From NCBI GenBank assembly GCA_963995525.1, contig OZ023210.1, positions 28,392,249-28,456,248 on the forward strand: a DNA stretch of 64,000 nt, in the 5' to 3' direction. The notes under the pieces are model-generated. The model did not search any database, had not been told where the DNA came from, and worked only from the letters and a program-made list of their open reading frames with translations. A program made the translations under genes and the position numbers. Source of the DNA: Escarpia spicata (taxonomy: Eukaryota > Annelida > Polychaeta > Sabellida > Siboglinidae). Below are positions 1-13,038 of the stretch, piece after piece. Position 1 is the stretch's first letter; every line of letters begins with the position of its first letter.

Positions 1-835
1 CTCAGCAGGATACAATGACAGGCCGGCTCCTCAAACAAACTATACATACTATGCAAGACAGTGACAAAAGAAATAAAATAATGGTAATACCATATTCAGT
101 AGTGTGTACAGTGAACACTAAATATTGTCTACGACCAGGCCTGGGGATCTATATGTGAGACAAAATATTGAAAACATGAACCAAGAATACATATATACAA
201 CATTTATAGGCCCTAACAATACTTAGTTTATTATTAAGATAAATCTGAGTAACCATTAGCAGTTTAAATTGCCACAGCGAAGGGAATGTTTTGGGGCGAT
301 AATGTGTGAATTTCGACGTGCGTTTATCACTAATGCAATTCGGGACGTTATTCAGGTCACTAATAGCTCGAACCTAAATCTAAGAACATGTTTTGTTCAT
401 ATTAAATGCACTTGCACCTTTAGTACAAATAACGACGTGTTATGGTGTAATATATTTGCACAGCAAAAATGAGGCAAGAAGATCTTTTAGCTGCGTAGGT
501 CTAACACTAATAATTTACCGACCACGTGTGTAAGGAAGGTTTGAAGGTGATCAACAGATCTGGCATATCGACGCACACAACAAAAAGATCAACTTAACAG
601 TAGCCCCGTGAACTGACTTAATCTCAAACATACTGGATAAGTATGGCCATGGATGCTGCAAATTATCGTTTTCGGCTGATCCTTCTATAATAAATCTTTG
701 AACGCGAATGACACCTGGTGATCATGCCTGGTAACGACAATGATAGGCCAATCAGAAAAGACTACCACTTGTTGCTCCGGCTGATATCTATTGATGGATA
801 TATGTTGGGGGAAACCAGTTCCGGGCTTCAGGCAT
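1..835. other. No gene seen
   Basis: Short frames only. TTTATT near 228 would be an AATAAA on the minus strand and could serve the membrane-protein gene, but it lies about 900 bases past its stop. Confidence 0.5.
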
Positions 836-1043
836 TATCGTTCGTTACTAATATTTTTGGAGCTCCAAACTTTTAACGCATAAATAATGGATACTTCGTT
901 ACATTTATGAAAAGTACACACATTTGTACTTCGTTACAAGTAAAAGTACTCCTAAAAAAATGTACTTCGTTACTCACGAAAAGTAAACTTTTCTACTCAA
1001 ATACAGTAACGAAGTACTTGTACTTCGTTACGTCCCAGCTCTG
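836..1043. mobile_element. hAT-like transposon end (fragment)
   Basis: GTACTTCGTTAC and its complement recur through this stretch, and the sequence ends CGTCCCAGCTCTG, whose complement CAGAGCTGGGACG is a typical hAT-type terminus. A 12-bp perfect palindrome pair lies at 1006-1031. The partner end is not in the window. Confidence 0.5.
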
Positions 1044-1090
1044 ATTCAGGTGTATATATATATTACATATGTATATATAAAAAATAGAAT

Positions 1091-1111
1091 AATATATATA
1101 TATATATATAA
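1091..1111. repeat. AT microsatellite
   Basis: Short pure (TA)n run just downstream of the hAT-like end. Confidence 0.9.
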
Positions 1112-1142
1112 TTGATGACCTTGGTGACCCTTCACCTGTGAC

Positions 1143-1298
1143 CTACCTGCCAGACTCTACTCCAGTACTTCTGGGATAAAGAGGGGATGTGTCGGTGGGA
1201 AGATATTCGAAGGAAGAGCCTTTTCCCTCTTGCTCCTCCATCCCGTTGTCATCAGCCTCCCAGTCAATGTCTGACTGCCATTTCCTGGGAGCATTTCC
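1143..1298 (-). CDS. Membrane-protein exon 3: acidic tail end
   Basis: A pyrimidine-rich acceptor (TTCCTAAAG) opens the exon. It reads WQSDIDWEADDNGMEEQEG, then SSFEYLPTDTSPLYP, then stop TAG. YLPTDTSPLY has tyrosines that could be signalling sites; that is inference. Confidence 0.5.
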   Translation of the reverse strand, partial: GNAPRKWQSDIDWEADDNGMEEQEGKGSSFEYLPTDTSPLYPRSTGVESGR

Positions 1299-4200
1299 CT
1301 TTAGGAACAGGGAAGACAGAGCAAATGTTTATTTAGGTGAAATCACAGTGGTTAGGAGTTGGGCAGACTCGCATAACATTTTGAAAAGTACAGGAATATG
1401 CAGCGAAAGACTCCGGCAACCCTCCTACTAGGACTCAGACTCACAACCCTGTAATAAACATTTGGTTTCCATCTGATTTTAATGAGGAAGAAAAACAGAA
1501 ATTGTGATTAATTGTATCTGCTATCAAAGTTCTTCATGTAGGTCAGAGGATGTGATCAACGTATTGTTTGTAAATATTGCATTAGGATTCAAACACATAC
1601 AAGCCTATACTTTTTAAAATTTTCTGCTGCGTTCAGCTCATTAACTCTCTGGAGATTCTAACTTTTCATCATAAAATGATGTGCTTTGTGTGTCCTCCAC
1701 TGGGAATCAGAAAGTGCTGAAGTTATCAGTTTGCAATCGTTCTGACAATTACGATGTACGTACTCACTGTCTGGACTTTATCCACATCCTATGGGGTATC
1801 CCAAGGGTATCTTTCTAGATGCCTCCACACATTGCCCCAGTTAAGGACAAGATGAGACCCTGCCTCTGTCTGCCATGGTGTAAAGTAGGGATGTGATACA
1901 TGAACTGTGGACCTGTTATCCTGTCATTCCTGCTGGAAGATGAAAGCTGGCAGGTGAAGATAAAGTGAGGCCCTCACATTAACTCTAGATAGTCCACTGC
2001 ATATGTTGATAGGGCTAATTGATAGGTGCCCTGTTGTAGCCTGGGGTTTGACAGGCAGGCAGGATAGATGAGTTTAACTGGCCTGGCATTGGGGCCATGT
2101 TATCAGGCCACCATTTGGTCAGTTATCAGTGGATAGTCACACATTTTGTTAAGGTTTAATGTGAACATTGAAAATGATAGTACAACTGGTTATCCGATGG
2201 GGAAACTTGAATTTGTTTATGCTATGACTGTTGTGTGGTGGGAATACTGCATTCTAGTTATTATAACTTGCATTCTAGTTATTATAACTGGCTTATAAAG
2301 AAAACACTTTGAGATTGCAAGTTAACAACACTATAAAAATAAATGTATTATTATATATAGGGGACAATTACAGTGAGTTATGGACATGGTCATACAAAGA
2401 CCAGTTTGAAACTAAGTGCTGTTAGCAAAAAGATCGTTACATTCAGAAAGAGAGATAGATCGTTCATAGGACTCCTTCAGAACAATTACTTGCTCTGTGT
2501 GAGCGAGTGGTATACAGGAATAGGGTCCTTTTTGAATGAATGCTGTAAATACAGGCAACCCTTAAGTGCAATACTTTGTCACAAATGATGTACACTGAAT
2601 ATTGCCTACCACAGGTACCTATACGTTAAGTTGTGGACACAAAACGAGGAAAGAAAATTTGCAGTTGATAAAAAATAAACAAATAAATCAAACAAGGAGC
2701 GATATGTCCCAGATGTATGCTTTATCCTCCCAGTCCTTATGATTCCCCCATGAATGGTGTTGTTGATGCCATGAAGCCCTTACACAATTTTAGGATTCTT
2801 TGGTTATCATGCCATTTGTTATAATTCCCTTTGGGAACATTCCTAGGTGCACAGCCCTGCTAGCAGGCACACATACCATGCCAATGATGATCCCCGAGCT
2901 CTCAAACTCCTCGAATGCCTTGCTGCGTGGTTTCTTCTTTCCTGGCTTCAAGCCATCCCGCTTGTTCACAACTACATCGCCGTCAGCTGGACTCTTTCTC
3001 TCAAACTTTCGCACTCGATCCTTTACAGATATCGCATTATCCTCGCTTGTCTTTCTCTCGCTCCCGCGGTGTCTCCCTCTGCAACATAGAACACCAGCCG
3101 GGTGAACAGGTAACATTACACTAATGACATGTAACACCTGAAGGGGACAGATCACTATGTCCAAAACAAGAAACTAGATGTATTTGTTGAAAACAAATCT
3201 ATGCATTTACTCTGGTTAGTATTTAGGATGAGGGTAATTGCCCTACCCTCTGGCTTTATGAGCATCACTGGCAAGGTTTTTCAATGGACATGAAAATTAC
3301 TTATTTTAAATATACACTGTATTAGCCTACTCATGGAGCAACAAACATTTTACTCAACAAGTGGCACACCCTGGAGAATGGCTGACCACTCTATTTGACC
3401 ACTGAAAAAGTAAACAACTTTAAATAACTACGTTGTGTTTTTTTAATATATCGCCAATTGGTAACTCAGCGGCCAATGGTCGAAGTGGCCATGGGAGGAA
3501 ATACGCTTACATTGCCTCCAAATTGGTGTATTAATATACAGATAGTAGCTCAAATTAATTTCTCAACATGTATCTACTGTAATTTCACTGTAAAATTATG
3601 TAATGTATTTTATAGTACTTGCAAATGAACCGGAACGAATCCTCCTTGCCAAGGAATGAATGGTTTTGACTACTTACCCATCTGCAGAGTGGTGCAGTAT
3701 AACTGTGTTATTGAACTTGTTCAACTGGGTCAAGTGGGCAACATTATGTAACATATTAACTGGCTGGACTTCCATTAGGAAAGAATCTGGTTTAAATGAC
3801 ATGGTTTAAATAAATAGATATGGTTATGGTAGGGGTAGTTTGTAAGAGGGTTGGTTGGTGGGGAGGATGGGGCAAAGATAACATATGGACAGGAAGGGCC
3901 CAGTGTAAGACATTAACAGGGGCCAGCTGACAGCAATGATAAGGTAATTATTCACCTCATTGGGGCCGGCCACAGCTGCTTCAACTAACTGGCCCCCAGA
4001 CATGCTGACCACACAACACTGACCACATAGACTGACCACATAGTGGACAGAGGTCAGGCCACTGTTTCTGCCCTGTCAGGTTCACTAATCCTCAGTCTAG
4101 ATGTGGTGCCCAAACTGACAGTTTTAATTAGTGTTATTTTATGTATATAATTAGTTTGTTTGCCTAACTCTATTCAGGCATACTTGAACGTCCAAACAGG

Positions 4201-7200
4201 GGACTAGGGGTGTCATCAAGAAACAGAAGAAATGTGCTCCAAGTCCCTCCAACTAATTCACTGATGACTTCAGTGATGTTATTTGTTGCATTTTGTCCAT
4301 GATTAACCACCATATTGGCTGAATGACAACATGTGATGTTAATGTTTCATCTCAGAAAATCATGTTTCAGATCATCTGTTTCACGACTTTTTGTTCCGAA
4401 AACCAAGCTTAATATTGGCAAACATGCTTTTTTTTAACTGCACCCAAAATTTGGAATCAACTCCCTATAGCTTTAAAATTATCCGAGACTATAAATACCT
4501 CCGTAAAAAAATAAAGACATATTTATTTGAAATTGCATTCCCACCCTAACGGTCGGTCCCTTGCTCTAATGACGACTCTTGTTGCTTGTCCCTGTTAACG
4601 ATTTTGCCCAATGATTCTTGTATGTTGCGCCTATGAGCTCAGATTCTTGGGGATTTAGGCGCAATAGAAGTTTGTCATTATTATTATTATTATAATCAGT
4701 GTCAATGTTTTTAAAGAGAGTAAGGCAATATATATCTAGGTAAAATGTTGTGTAGGCATTTGAATGAAAAAATATGTGTGGATGATAATTGGTGAAAAAT
4801 AGGAGTCCTGAGCCAAACCTTCTGCACTTTTGTAATGACTTTATTCTTAATTTAATTGTGTTAAATTAAGATTCAATGACAATGCATGTGTGACAAAGTA
4901 CTTTTTCTGTTGGATAATCTTATTGTTTGTTTTGGTTCCAGACAATAGCCATGTTGTGTTGGTTTTAGCTGGTTATGATAGTCATGAGCCATATCATTGT
5001 ACAAGTATACAGTGTATCATTATTGAGAAGGTTGTTAAGAAGAAACATCACCCTGCATCCTGCTGAAATAGTTAACATGAAACTATCTTATCTTTGCTGT
5101 GATACAGACAATAGACATGTTATGCTGAGTATCTAATGTTCCTACAGAGCTGTGTTTTTGATTATCTGCTGTAGATGTAGTTCTCCCAGGAGACAAAGGG
5201 TTAATGTGAATTTTTTAGAATGATAGCCACTATCCCCAGTCTTAGCAGGAGAATTCTAGATGTGGTAGCATGCATTAACCGCTTTCCACTATAGTCGGAT
5301 ATGTGTAGCATGAAGAAAAAGCCATGTAGTTGTTGAGCAAATTTGAGACAAGGTAAAAAGGTAGCTGAGCTATGGTTATAATGTTTAGGTGGAAAACCAG
5401 TTGCTTTGTAAACAAATACCTGAGATGCCCAGAATCATTCGTTGCATGGGCACCAAAGTAAACATCTGTCAACAGTAAATCTACATTAAAGACTAAGAAT
5501 TAATTAACATTTGTTGCTGGCGACATTACTATTGTGGTTACGAAAGCTGATTAAATCCCAGAGTGAATGTCAAGGGTTAGGATGTCACCGATGCCCTTCC
5601 AAAACATCCAGCAATAACAACGCCGAGTACCATTTTGTGGTGACCTCTTAGCCCATCCAGATAGTCTTTGATACGGCAACTTGTTTATGCAGTTGTGGAA
5701 TCAGATGTTTCTCAGCTGAAGCAGAACTGCTCTAACTGGATTATGTGCATGAGAGGTCATAATAGCCATTAAGGTTAACTAAATCATGAGTCCAAAGCCA
5801 GGCAGTTGAGTTATTGCCTCTTGAACTGGGCAGTAAGGTCAAACTGGCTGACCATCTAGAAATGTGATTATTATTTGTGCCAACCAAACCCACAACTCTG
5901 CAAGGTATATATTTCCATCAATAATTGTAAAGTCTCCCCATACTTGGCTGTACTAATAATTAGCTGTTAAAATTCCAAGAACGTCCTGTTTATCTCTACT
6001 ACAGGTGTGTTTCCTATTTGAATGCTTTAAATACAATTTGACCATTTCGTGGGTGCAATATTTAAATTGCAAACAAATGTTTTGGGCTTATTAAGTGCAA
6101 TTTGGAGGGCAGTATACATTCAACATATGTATTAACAGCGTTCGAAATAGCACTTGTCAGTTTGTCCGGGACAAGTGATTTTTGGCCCGGACAAGTAAAA
6201 TTTACATTAAACAGTGACGAGTGCAACATTGCAAACTTTTTATTTGAGGAAATTCCAATTTTGTTAGTGTGTCGGCGTCTTGTCGTTCCGCCGCCAGTGT
6301 GTTGTACGCATAGATATAAATAGAAAACGCTAGTTGAACTTGTTGTCTATAGGGGAATGATTAATGATGTAACTCTATGGTTGTACGTCAGTGTTCAACC
6401 GAGTTTAGTGTCTGCGTTAACAGGGTCATCCGCTGAGCGCACCGACCTAGCTTTGCCATACGCGTAGGACAGACTCCGCATCAGCCATCGTTGATCGAGA
6501 CTGTATTTCACACAATCGTAAATCGTTCAGTTTGGCCGACGTACACATTGCTTCCACTCTCGGATCATATTTGATGAACTTTGGAAATAGTAGACTTTGT
6601 ATAGCTACCCGTTATTTCAATAAGTATAGTTTTAACCATTATTACACCTAACCTACGCGGACTCGGCAGTCTTCTAAATCATCGAACGTTACTTACGACT
6701 AGCCGATCCAGATCGGTGACAATTTTCAAAACTTGTAACTGGCTCTCCGGTAAATCTATGGTGCAGGTTAATAAACGGAATATTAATGACATTTCAGAAG
6801 GGTTGTTGTATCTATGTAACATCTATTTTAACCATAAATTGCGAGTTTTCGAAACCGAATTATGCAAGACGCGCGGCCGGGGACTGGGCGCCAACCGCCG
6901 TTGACATGTCGGCTTCTGCCAACTACGGCGGTCTGCGCGCGGCAGCAACGTTACCAGGCGGAAAATAATTTATAGATTTAGATCTATAAATGATTTTCCG
7001 ACTGGTAAATATAATTCAGACACCGTTAAAACTGTTTTATCATCATTGAAATGGTAATATAACATTTAGGAAAAAATATGCGTTTGTTTGGTGATGATCA
7101 ATTGAATATTATCTTCGTTTGTAAAATACAGAACTTTGTTAATATTGAAGTTCATAGTCATAGAGGTTTAACAAAATAATATCAGATTATAATTTTATTA

Positions 7201-9690
7201 TGATTTTTGTGACATTTCCCGGCTTTGCATTGGTCATGTTCCTGGATGAGTGGCATCTTCAATGACAAACTGATGCCAACATTTTACAGCAGTGTTATAT
7301 GTTTTATATATATATATATATGTCATATTAAACATAAACAGTTTTTGCAACATTATAAAAACAAATAGCAAGGAAAACAATTGTCTCATTCCTACCATCG
7401 TAATAATTATTTGTTATTAATAAAAGCGTTCATATCAGCAAGCGTTCATATTGGTATACATCATGTAACGTGTCTACGTTTAATATTCGTGATGAATAAT
7501 ATTTGACCGGAAAATAGTTGCAAAAATAATTTTGCAATTTCTAAATGTTAAGATTAAATCAAATTGTGTCTTTGATCACAAGTCACTCAGATGTACGTGC
7601 AACGAAACAGCAGGAACATTGGGTTGTCATAAAAATAAGATGGACTTTTTATGTTTTGTTCCAAAGCTTCGATTCCCCTTCACAACCAATCGGACAAGTT
7701 AACATTTTGGCGGACAAGTAGATTTCAAGTCCGGCGGACAAGTAAATATTCTGGCTTATTTCTATCGCTGATTAAGAACATTATTAAAAACATTATAATT
7801 AATCAATATTAATAAATAAGGCAAGGTTGGTTTAACAGTAATAATAAAATATCCAAGAGCTAGTTTGTGAGGAACTTCTGACTGAATTGTCCTCGGGTTA
7901 CATATTATGACACACTTTGACCAACATTTGGCAGATGTTTAGTGCATATCGTTTGATTGGAGGAACAAGGGAACCATATCACTAAGATAATGAGCTCATA
8001 TTGTTTGATTGGAGGAACAACGGAACATGTCACTAAAATAATGAGCTCATATTGTTTGATTGGAGGAACAAGGGAACCATATCACTAAGATAATGAGCTC
8101 ATATTGTTTGATTGGAGGAACAATGGAACATGTCACTAAAATAATGAGCTCATATTGTTTGATTGGAGGAACAAGGGAACCATATCACTAAGATAATGAG
8201 CTCATATTGTTTGATTGGAGGAACAAGGGAACATGTCACTAAAATAATGAGCTCATATTGTTTGATTGGAGGACAAAGGGAACATGTCACTAAGATAATG
8301 TGCTCATATTGTTTGATTGGAGAAACAAGGGAACATGTCATTAAGAGAATGGGCTTATATTGTGTGATTGGAGGAACAAGGGAACCATATCACTAAAATA
8401 ATGAGCTCATATTGTTTGATTGGAGGAACAAGGGAACATGTCACTAAGAGAATAGGCTCATATTGTGTGATTGGAGGAACAAGGGAACATGTCACTAAGA
8501 TAATGAGCTCATATTGTTTGATTGAAGGAACAAGGGAACATGTCACGATAATGAGCTCATATTGTTTGATTGGAGGAACAAGGGAACCATGTCACTAAGA
8601 TGTTTGTGTGACTCAATGGTGAAGGAGTTGTGGTGCCATTGACAGTTTTCAATACAAGGTCACTGTTAAAGAGCGAAATCAGTTTTAAAGAGTAAACTGA
8701 GCTTACGAGCGCATAAGAATATTAATGAAACGATCCTCTGGTCTAATATTAAATTTTACATTCACAATGTCTGTATAAAATATTTTCAACTTTGACAATC
8801 ATGCGGAAATGTTAGCAGCATCACTCAAGTGTTTGCTATATGAATGGAATAACTGTTATGTTGTCATTACTGACAGGCTTTGACAACCCAAGCTGACATC
8901 ATCCTATCAGTTGCACAGATGAAGCCATCTCAAGAAGATATGTGAAAGTTTCTATGTACAGGTAATTTAAAATGTTGGATCCATGTGGTAATAAGAAATG
9001 TGTTATTAGAATACACTTACTTACACACACACAGCAAGAAACCAAAGGCATGGGCAGTTATTACCATTACAGTATTTTTATTGAAAGCTTGTTCGTAGTG
9101 GCACCATCCGGAGAGTTGGTATCTACTTTACTATTTCCATTTATTTTAAAGTTACAGATTTGCTGTGTTACATATTTGTACAGCAAATATGTAACTTTTT
9201 AAGTGTACAAGTTGAATTAATTACCTATGTGCGTTTTGATATGCACCAATTGGCAGGTCAGAGGCCAATGGTCCCAGAAAGCAAATGAATAGAAAGAGGC
9301 GACAGGACAGTACCTCCAAGTTGGCATATTAATATTTTATATAGATGACAATACTTACTGTACTGTTCCTCGCGCCTTCTCATTTCCATTCTTGTCATTT
9401 CCCCATGTCCCTTCCACCGGGATGCTGACATCCCCATCACCATGGCGACTACCGCCCTGCGTGTCACCTGATTTCCTGGCAATAAATCCGCTAGATTCCT
9501 CATCCTCCTCCTTGTGTGAGGACTTGGTCTTGGCGCAGCAGCACCAGGTGATTCCCACCAGCAGGACGAGACCAAACAACCCCACTAGGGTGATGACAAC
9601 AGTCACGACAACCGTACCCACAGTCTGGGGTTGTTCCCTGAACACCCCACCCAAGGCAGGGTCGTCCCCATGGTATTCCTTCATGGTTAG
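1143..9690 (-). CDS. Unrecognised single-pass membrane protein, three exons
   Basis: On the minus strand, exons 9690-9359, 3078-2877 and 1298-1143 join in phase (2, then 0). If translation starts at the ATG at 9684 the product is 227 residues. There is a short polar N-terminus, then a hydrophobic helix at about residues 24-46 (TVVVTVVITLVGLFGLVLLV), then CCC just inside, a likely palmitoylation site. The long cytoplasmic tail is acidic, then basic (KPGKKKPRSK), then contains WQSDIDWEADD. The first exon's 5' edge is uncertain: TTAG just before 9690 could be an acceptor, in which case the extracellular part lies upstream. The last exon either stops at TAG (1145-1143) or uses the overlapping donor CAG/GTAGGT. 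I do not recognise the family; function is unknown. Confidence 0.6.
2877..3078 (-). CDS. Membrane-protein exon 2: basic cytoplasmic tail
   Basis: Acceptor TATGTTGCAG and donor ATG/GTATGT flank 202 open bases. The single leading base completes the codon split by exon 1. The segment is highly charged (VKDRVRKFERK, KPGKKKPRSK) and ends in hydrophobic GIIIGM. Confidence 0.6.
4400..4692 (+). mobile_element. CR1/L2-like LINE 3' end with ATT tail
   Basis: The open frame APKIWNQLPIALKLSETI, then KKIKTYLFEIAFPP and stop, is the typical end of a non-LTR reverse-transcriptase polyprotein. After the stop come about 130 bases with a stem-loop (4625-4664) and an (ATT)n tail, so the element is 5'-truncated and lies in the plus direction within an intron of the minus-strand membrane gene. 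Confidence 0.75.
6136..7770. mobile_element. Non-autonomous DNA transposon candidate, about 1.6 kb
   Basis: It starts CAGCGTTCGAAATA and ends TATTTCTATCGCTG; the ends are imperfect inverted repeats and both are flanked by ATTAA (6131-6135, 7771-7775). GGACAAGT motifs cluster at both ends (about 6170-6200 and 7690-7745). Inside is a GC-rich block (6865-6965) with inverted segments. No transposase frame is visible. The superfamily is uncertain. Confidence 0.55.
7305..7321. repeat. AT microsatellite
   Basis: Short pure (TA)n run inside the 1.6-kb transposon candidate. Confidence 0.9.
7945..8601. repeat. Minisatellite, 51-52 bp unit, about 13 copies
   Basis: The unit contains TTTGATTGGAGGAACAAGGG, then an alternating AACCATATCACT or AACATGTCACT, then the palindrome ATGAGCTCAT. 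It lies in the long intron of the minus-strand membrane gene. Open frames on both strands here are by-products of the period. Confidence 0.9.
9359..9690 (-). CDS. Membrane-protein exon 1: membrane helix and start of tail
   Basis: It contains the ATG at 9684, the membrane helix, the CCCAK juxtamembrane motif and an acidic KEEDEESSGF stretch. It ends at a strong donor CA/GTAAGT at 9359. An in-frame TAG lies 9 bases before the ATG, so this is either the start or a spliced internal exon. Confidence 0.6.
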
Positions 9691-12120
9691 CTAACACCCC
9701 ACCGATGGGGTACTGCTCTATAGCGCCATGTTGTCGGTAGTCTGAGGACACACAATGGCGTCCTAGGTCGGCCAGCGGACCTGAAGTGTTGGCATGGGTT
9801 GTGTGCCGATGGAGGCCAGCTTGAACAAGTCCAGGAAACTCTGAGTCAGACACCCTGACTGCCTCCCTCTCTCCCACTCCCAATCACAGCTCCCTGGCTA
9901 CTGCCTCAAGTGCTCAGACAGCAGCCTCTGTAACCTGATCATGACTGTACAGGCCAGCATCAGCCCTAGCACTTATTTAGCACAGAGCACAACACTGGGC
10001 CAGTTTAGTAATCCATTACACAATGACTGCAGTTGTAGACCTCTCACCTTGTGGAGTCTGCAAGGTAAACAGAGCTTGTCAGTGGGACCACAGTAATGGC
10101 AAAACTGACAAAATAATTATAGCTTAGTGCTTCAGATAAATGATGGCGGATAGGTCAGTGGAATACAGTTTTTGTTAGCCCCACAGGACGAGGGAATGTC
10201 TAGTTATGTTTTGAAATAGATATTTATGTATGCAAACTGAAACCGGAGAAGAATCAAGATGGGCAAATGTAAGATGACAGCTGTTTTTGAGAATTACCCA
10301 AAGCCATGCAGTGAGTAATCTGTCGTAGAATGACAAGGGTTGGTGGATCCATGCCAATTAATCTCCATCTGCCTACGGCTAATCCAGACTTCCGTGCACA
10401 TTTCTAAATAAAACTATTAATTTCTGACTCATATTTTGCACATTGGTTGGACATTTCTAAATTAAACTCTATTTCCAGCTCATACATTGCGTAGTTGTTT
10501 CTTCTTTAGCTAAACAGAAGCCTTCTGCTGTTTTGAAATCTCGGTCAGATTCCTGCATATTTTAATTTATGTGTTAATTCCAATAATTAGTTCACTTATA
10601 ACTTATCTATCGATCATTCTATACTTTAATAATTTCTTGATTGTATTCCTTCTATTGATTACGGTCTGTTTCAACACAGGCGACTACTTAATCACAGTGC
10701 TGAGGAATGAAACGCTTCATTAACTACGACAATATTTCCTCTGACATTCTGTGGCCAAACAAAGCATTGCAAACACTGGTTCGTGTCTATTGGCTCTGTA
10801 CACTCTCTATTTATAGCTGTCTGGTTAGTGTTGTTTCGTATATGTAGGACCTATCTTGTTCTCCACCTGGGACATTTATCAGGGAGTGGATCAGATGTGC
10901 ATGACATCTGTCCACTGTTACCCTTCAGTACAAGATGCCTGCAGGGCCTATTACCATACACAGTAGGGCCAGTTATAATGCACTGCAGGGCCTGTCACCA
11001 TAAGCTGTAGGGCAAGTTACCAATACCATACATTGCAGCAGGGTGTGGGGTCATAATACGACTTTGTATTTATTTTTAAATATGCCAATTTTGCATATTT
11101 GTTTTTGACTTCTTCCAGAAGCTTGTACAGATGCATTTGCATTTGATGTTTATTTTAACCTATTTGAAAGTGCACATTTTAGGTTCTTAAAATTAAATAT
11201 CAGTTGGCCAATTCATATCTACCTAGAACCCCATAGCTTCACCATGTTATGCAAACATTTGACAGCTTATCAACGTTATGTATAAAATATATGGCAGTGT
11301 ATTTGAATTGAACGTTGTGTATCTGGAATGTTAATAGAGTGTATTAGTATATGAACACATGTGTTTGTGTTTTACAATTTAAAATGGAAAGTATTTGTGT
11401 TTGAATTTGAAAATGCCACATATCTGTGTTGTATTTTATCCAAAAAAATGTGTACTTGACCCCCTAACACAGCACTGCAGAATTATTCCAGGATTGTGTA
11501 ATTTGACATTTCACCCTGGTTTGCCCAGATCTGATGAGGGTATGAGTACCGGTACATTGTTAATGATGACATCATGTGTGTGACAGTAGTGGATGTAATT
11601 ACTGACTGCATATACGGTACCACAGAATCAGGGCCAACCAATGTATACCTTTTTGGTCCTTGCTGCTCTAAAAAACACATTTACTATAGTTACTTGTTTT
11701 CATCTCTCACTGATGGTTGTGAAAAGAAATAAACAATACTATTGATTTGATGTGCTGTTGAGATTTTGCAAAAATAGGAACAACAACAGAACGTGTTTCT
11801 GCATCTTGTGTAGAATTAAATCTTCTGTAAATGTTTCTGACAAAAGGAGTAGTGTAGGTGAGTATGTCGAGGGTGGCCTGGTAGGTATGTACATGTCTGT
11901 TGTGTAGTTAGTCTGCCTGGTTTATCCAGTCACATGTAGCCAACAGCTAAGCAGGTACACCCATACATTTGTGACTTCATCCAATTAATGACTACAGCTG
12001 AAATTACTCTTGCAATTAACTGAATGTAATCAAGGCCAGAGAATGTGCTTAATTATTTGGTGATTTTAATTTAGTGATTATGTAAGATAATTTAGAGAAG
12101 GTTATGTTGTTATGCTCTTG
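9691..12120. other. No gene seen
   Basis: Unique AT-rich sequence. Around 10930-11030 a GCAGGGCC-GTTA-type motif recurs loosely. If the membrane gene has upstream exons they would lie here or beyond. Confidence 0.5.
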
Positions 12121-12432
12121 TGGAGCGCAGTAGCGCAGCGGTAAAAGCTCAACTGAGAGAACCCGGGTTCGAATCCTGTGCATCGGTGTCGAAACTTGGG
12201 AAAGTTTGTTTACTCTATGTTGCTTCAGTTCACTCAGCTGTAGGAATGAATACATGGCTGTAGATAGTGGTGGATATTTGTGTACGAATAGTCTTTGTGC
12301 ATTAATTGCAGCATGGCTGAATGCTTCCCAGAGAAGTTGAGATGGTGTTTGATTGAACAGGTCTGCCAGGGAGAAAAGTGTAACGTGCTTTGAGCAGTCT
12401 TGAGGACTGGATACTACGCTATATAACAACTT
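12121..12432 (+). mobile_element. tRNA-derived SINE, family A, full-length copy
   Basis: The head has an A-box-like TAGCGCAGCGGTAAAAGCTC (12131-12150) and a perfect B box GGTTCGAATCC (12166-12176), the internal RNA polymerase III promoter of tRNA genes. The body continues with GGCTGAATGCTTCCCAGAG and a tail with GTGCTTTGAGCAG and CTATATAAC. Two further copies are at 33294 and 54710. It is not a tRNA gene: the cloverleaf does not close. Confidence 0.75.
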
Positions 12433-12946
12433 ATCTTTTTATGATTGGCATTCTGATTTTTGTTCAAGTTATGATCAAAAGTTAGTAATCGTGGATTTGT
12501 AGCCACATATAAAATACCATCCTGGTTAGTTTTGGTGATAATCTCACTTTCTTGGCCTACTAAGTATACACACAGCTAATTGTATTTCAATCAACCAATC
12601 AATCACATTTGTTGTGCTTATGTCATATTAGATTTACTTATTCTGTCAAAATGTGCCAACTTTGTAATGTTATCTGAGAGCAGGGAGGCTGTAGTGGCAG
12701 GTTCTGTGGTAGGATGTGTGGATTAGTGTTGGCAGGAAACAGGGTGCAGCTGTAGTCATCTATCTCTTGGCTGTGGCAACACACACACACACACATGAAC
12801 CATGTCCACCCTCTTGGCCAGGAACACAGTCACACCAAGATTCTAGGAAGCACCAATATGTGGTAAGAGTGGTGTACCCCGTGTTGATATGTTGGGGTTT
12901 TGCAAACAGGTGCCAGCATCCAAAAGCTGGGGCAGTGTGGGGGTTG

Positions 12947-13038
12947 TCAAAGATACATGACATTTTGTGCATTCTGGCCTAATGTAGTACTATTGTACTA
13001 CCTTAGGCCAGACTGCACAAAATGTCATGTATCTTTGA
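12947..13038. repeat. Near-perfect hairpin, 44-bp stem and 4-base loop
   Basis: TCAAAGATACATGACATTTT starts the left arm (12947-12990); the right arm (12995-13038) is its complement with two mismatches across 44 positions. The loop is TATT. No flanking duplication is obvious. Confidence 0.85.

Noticed and set aside
7945..8601. CRISPR-like regular repeats
   Set aside because: The units are contiguous 51-52 bp tandem copies without unique spacers, in a eukaryotic intron.
12121..12195. A tRNA gene
   Set aside because: A and B boxes are present, but acceptor and anticodon stems do not pair, and the sequence continues as a repeated SINE body.
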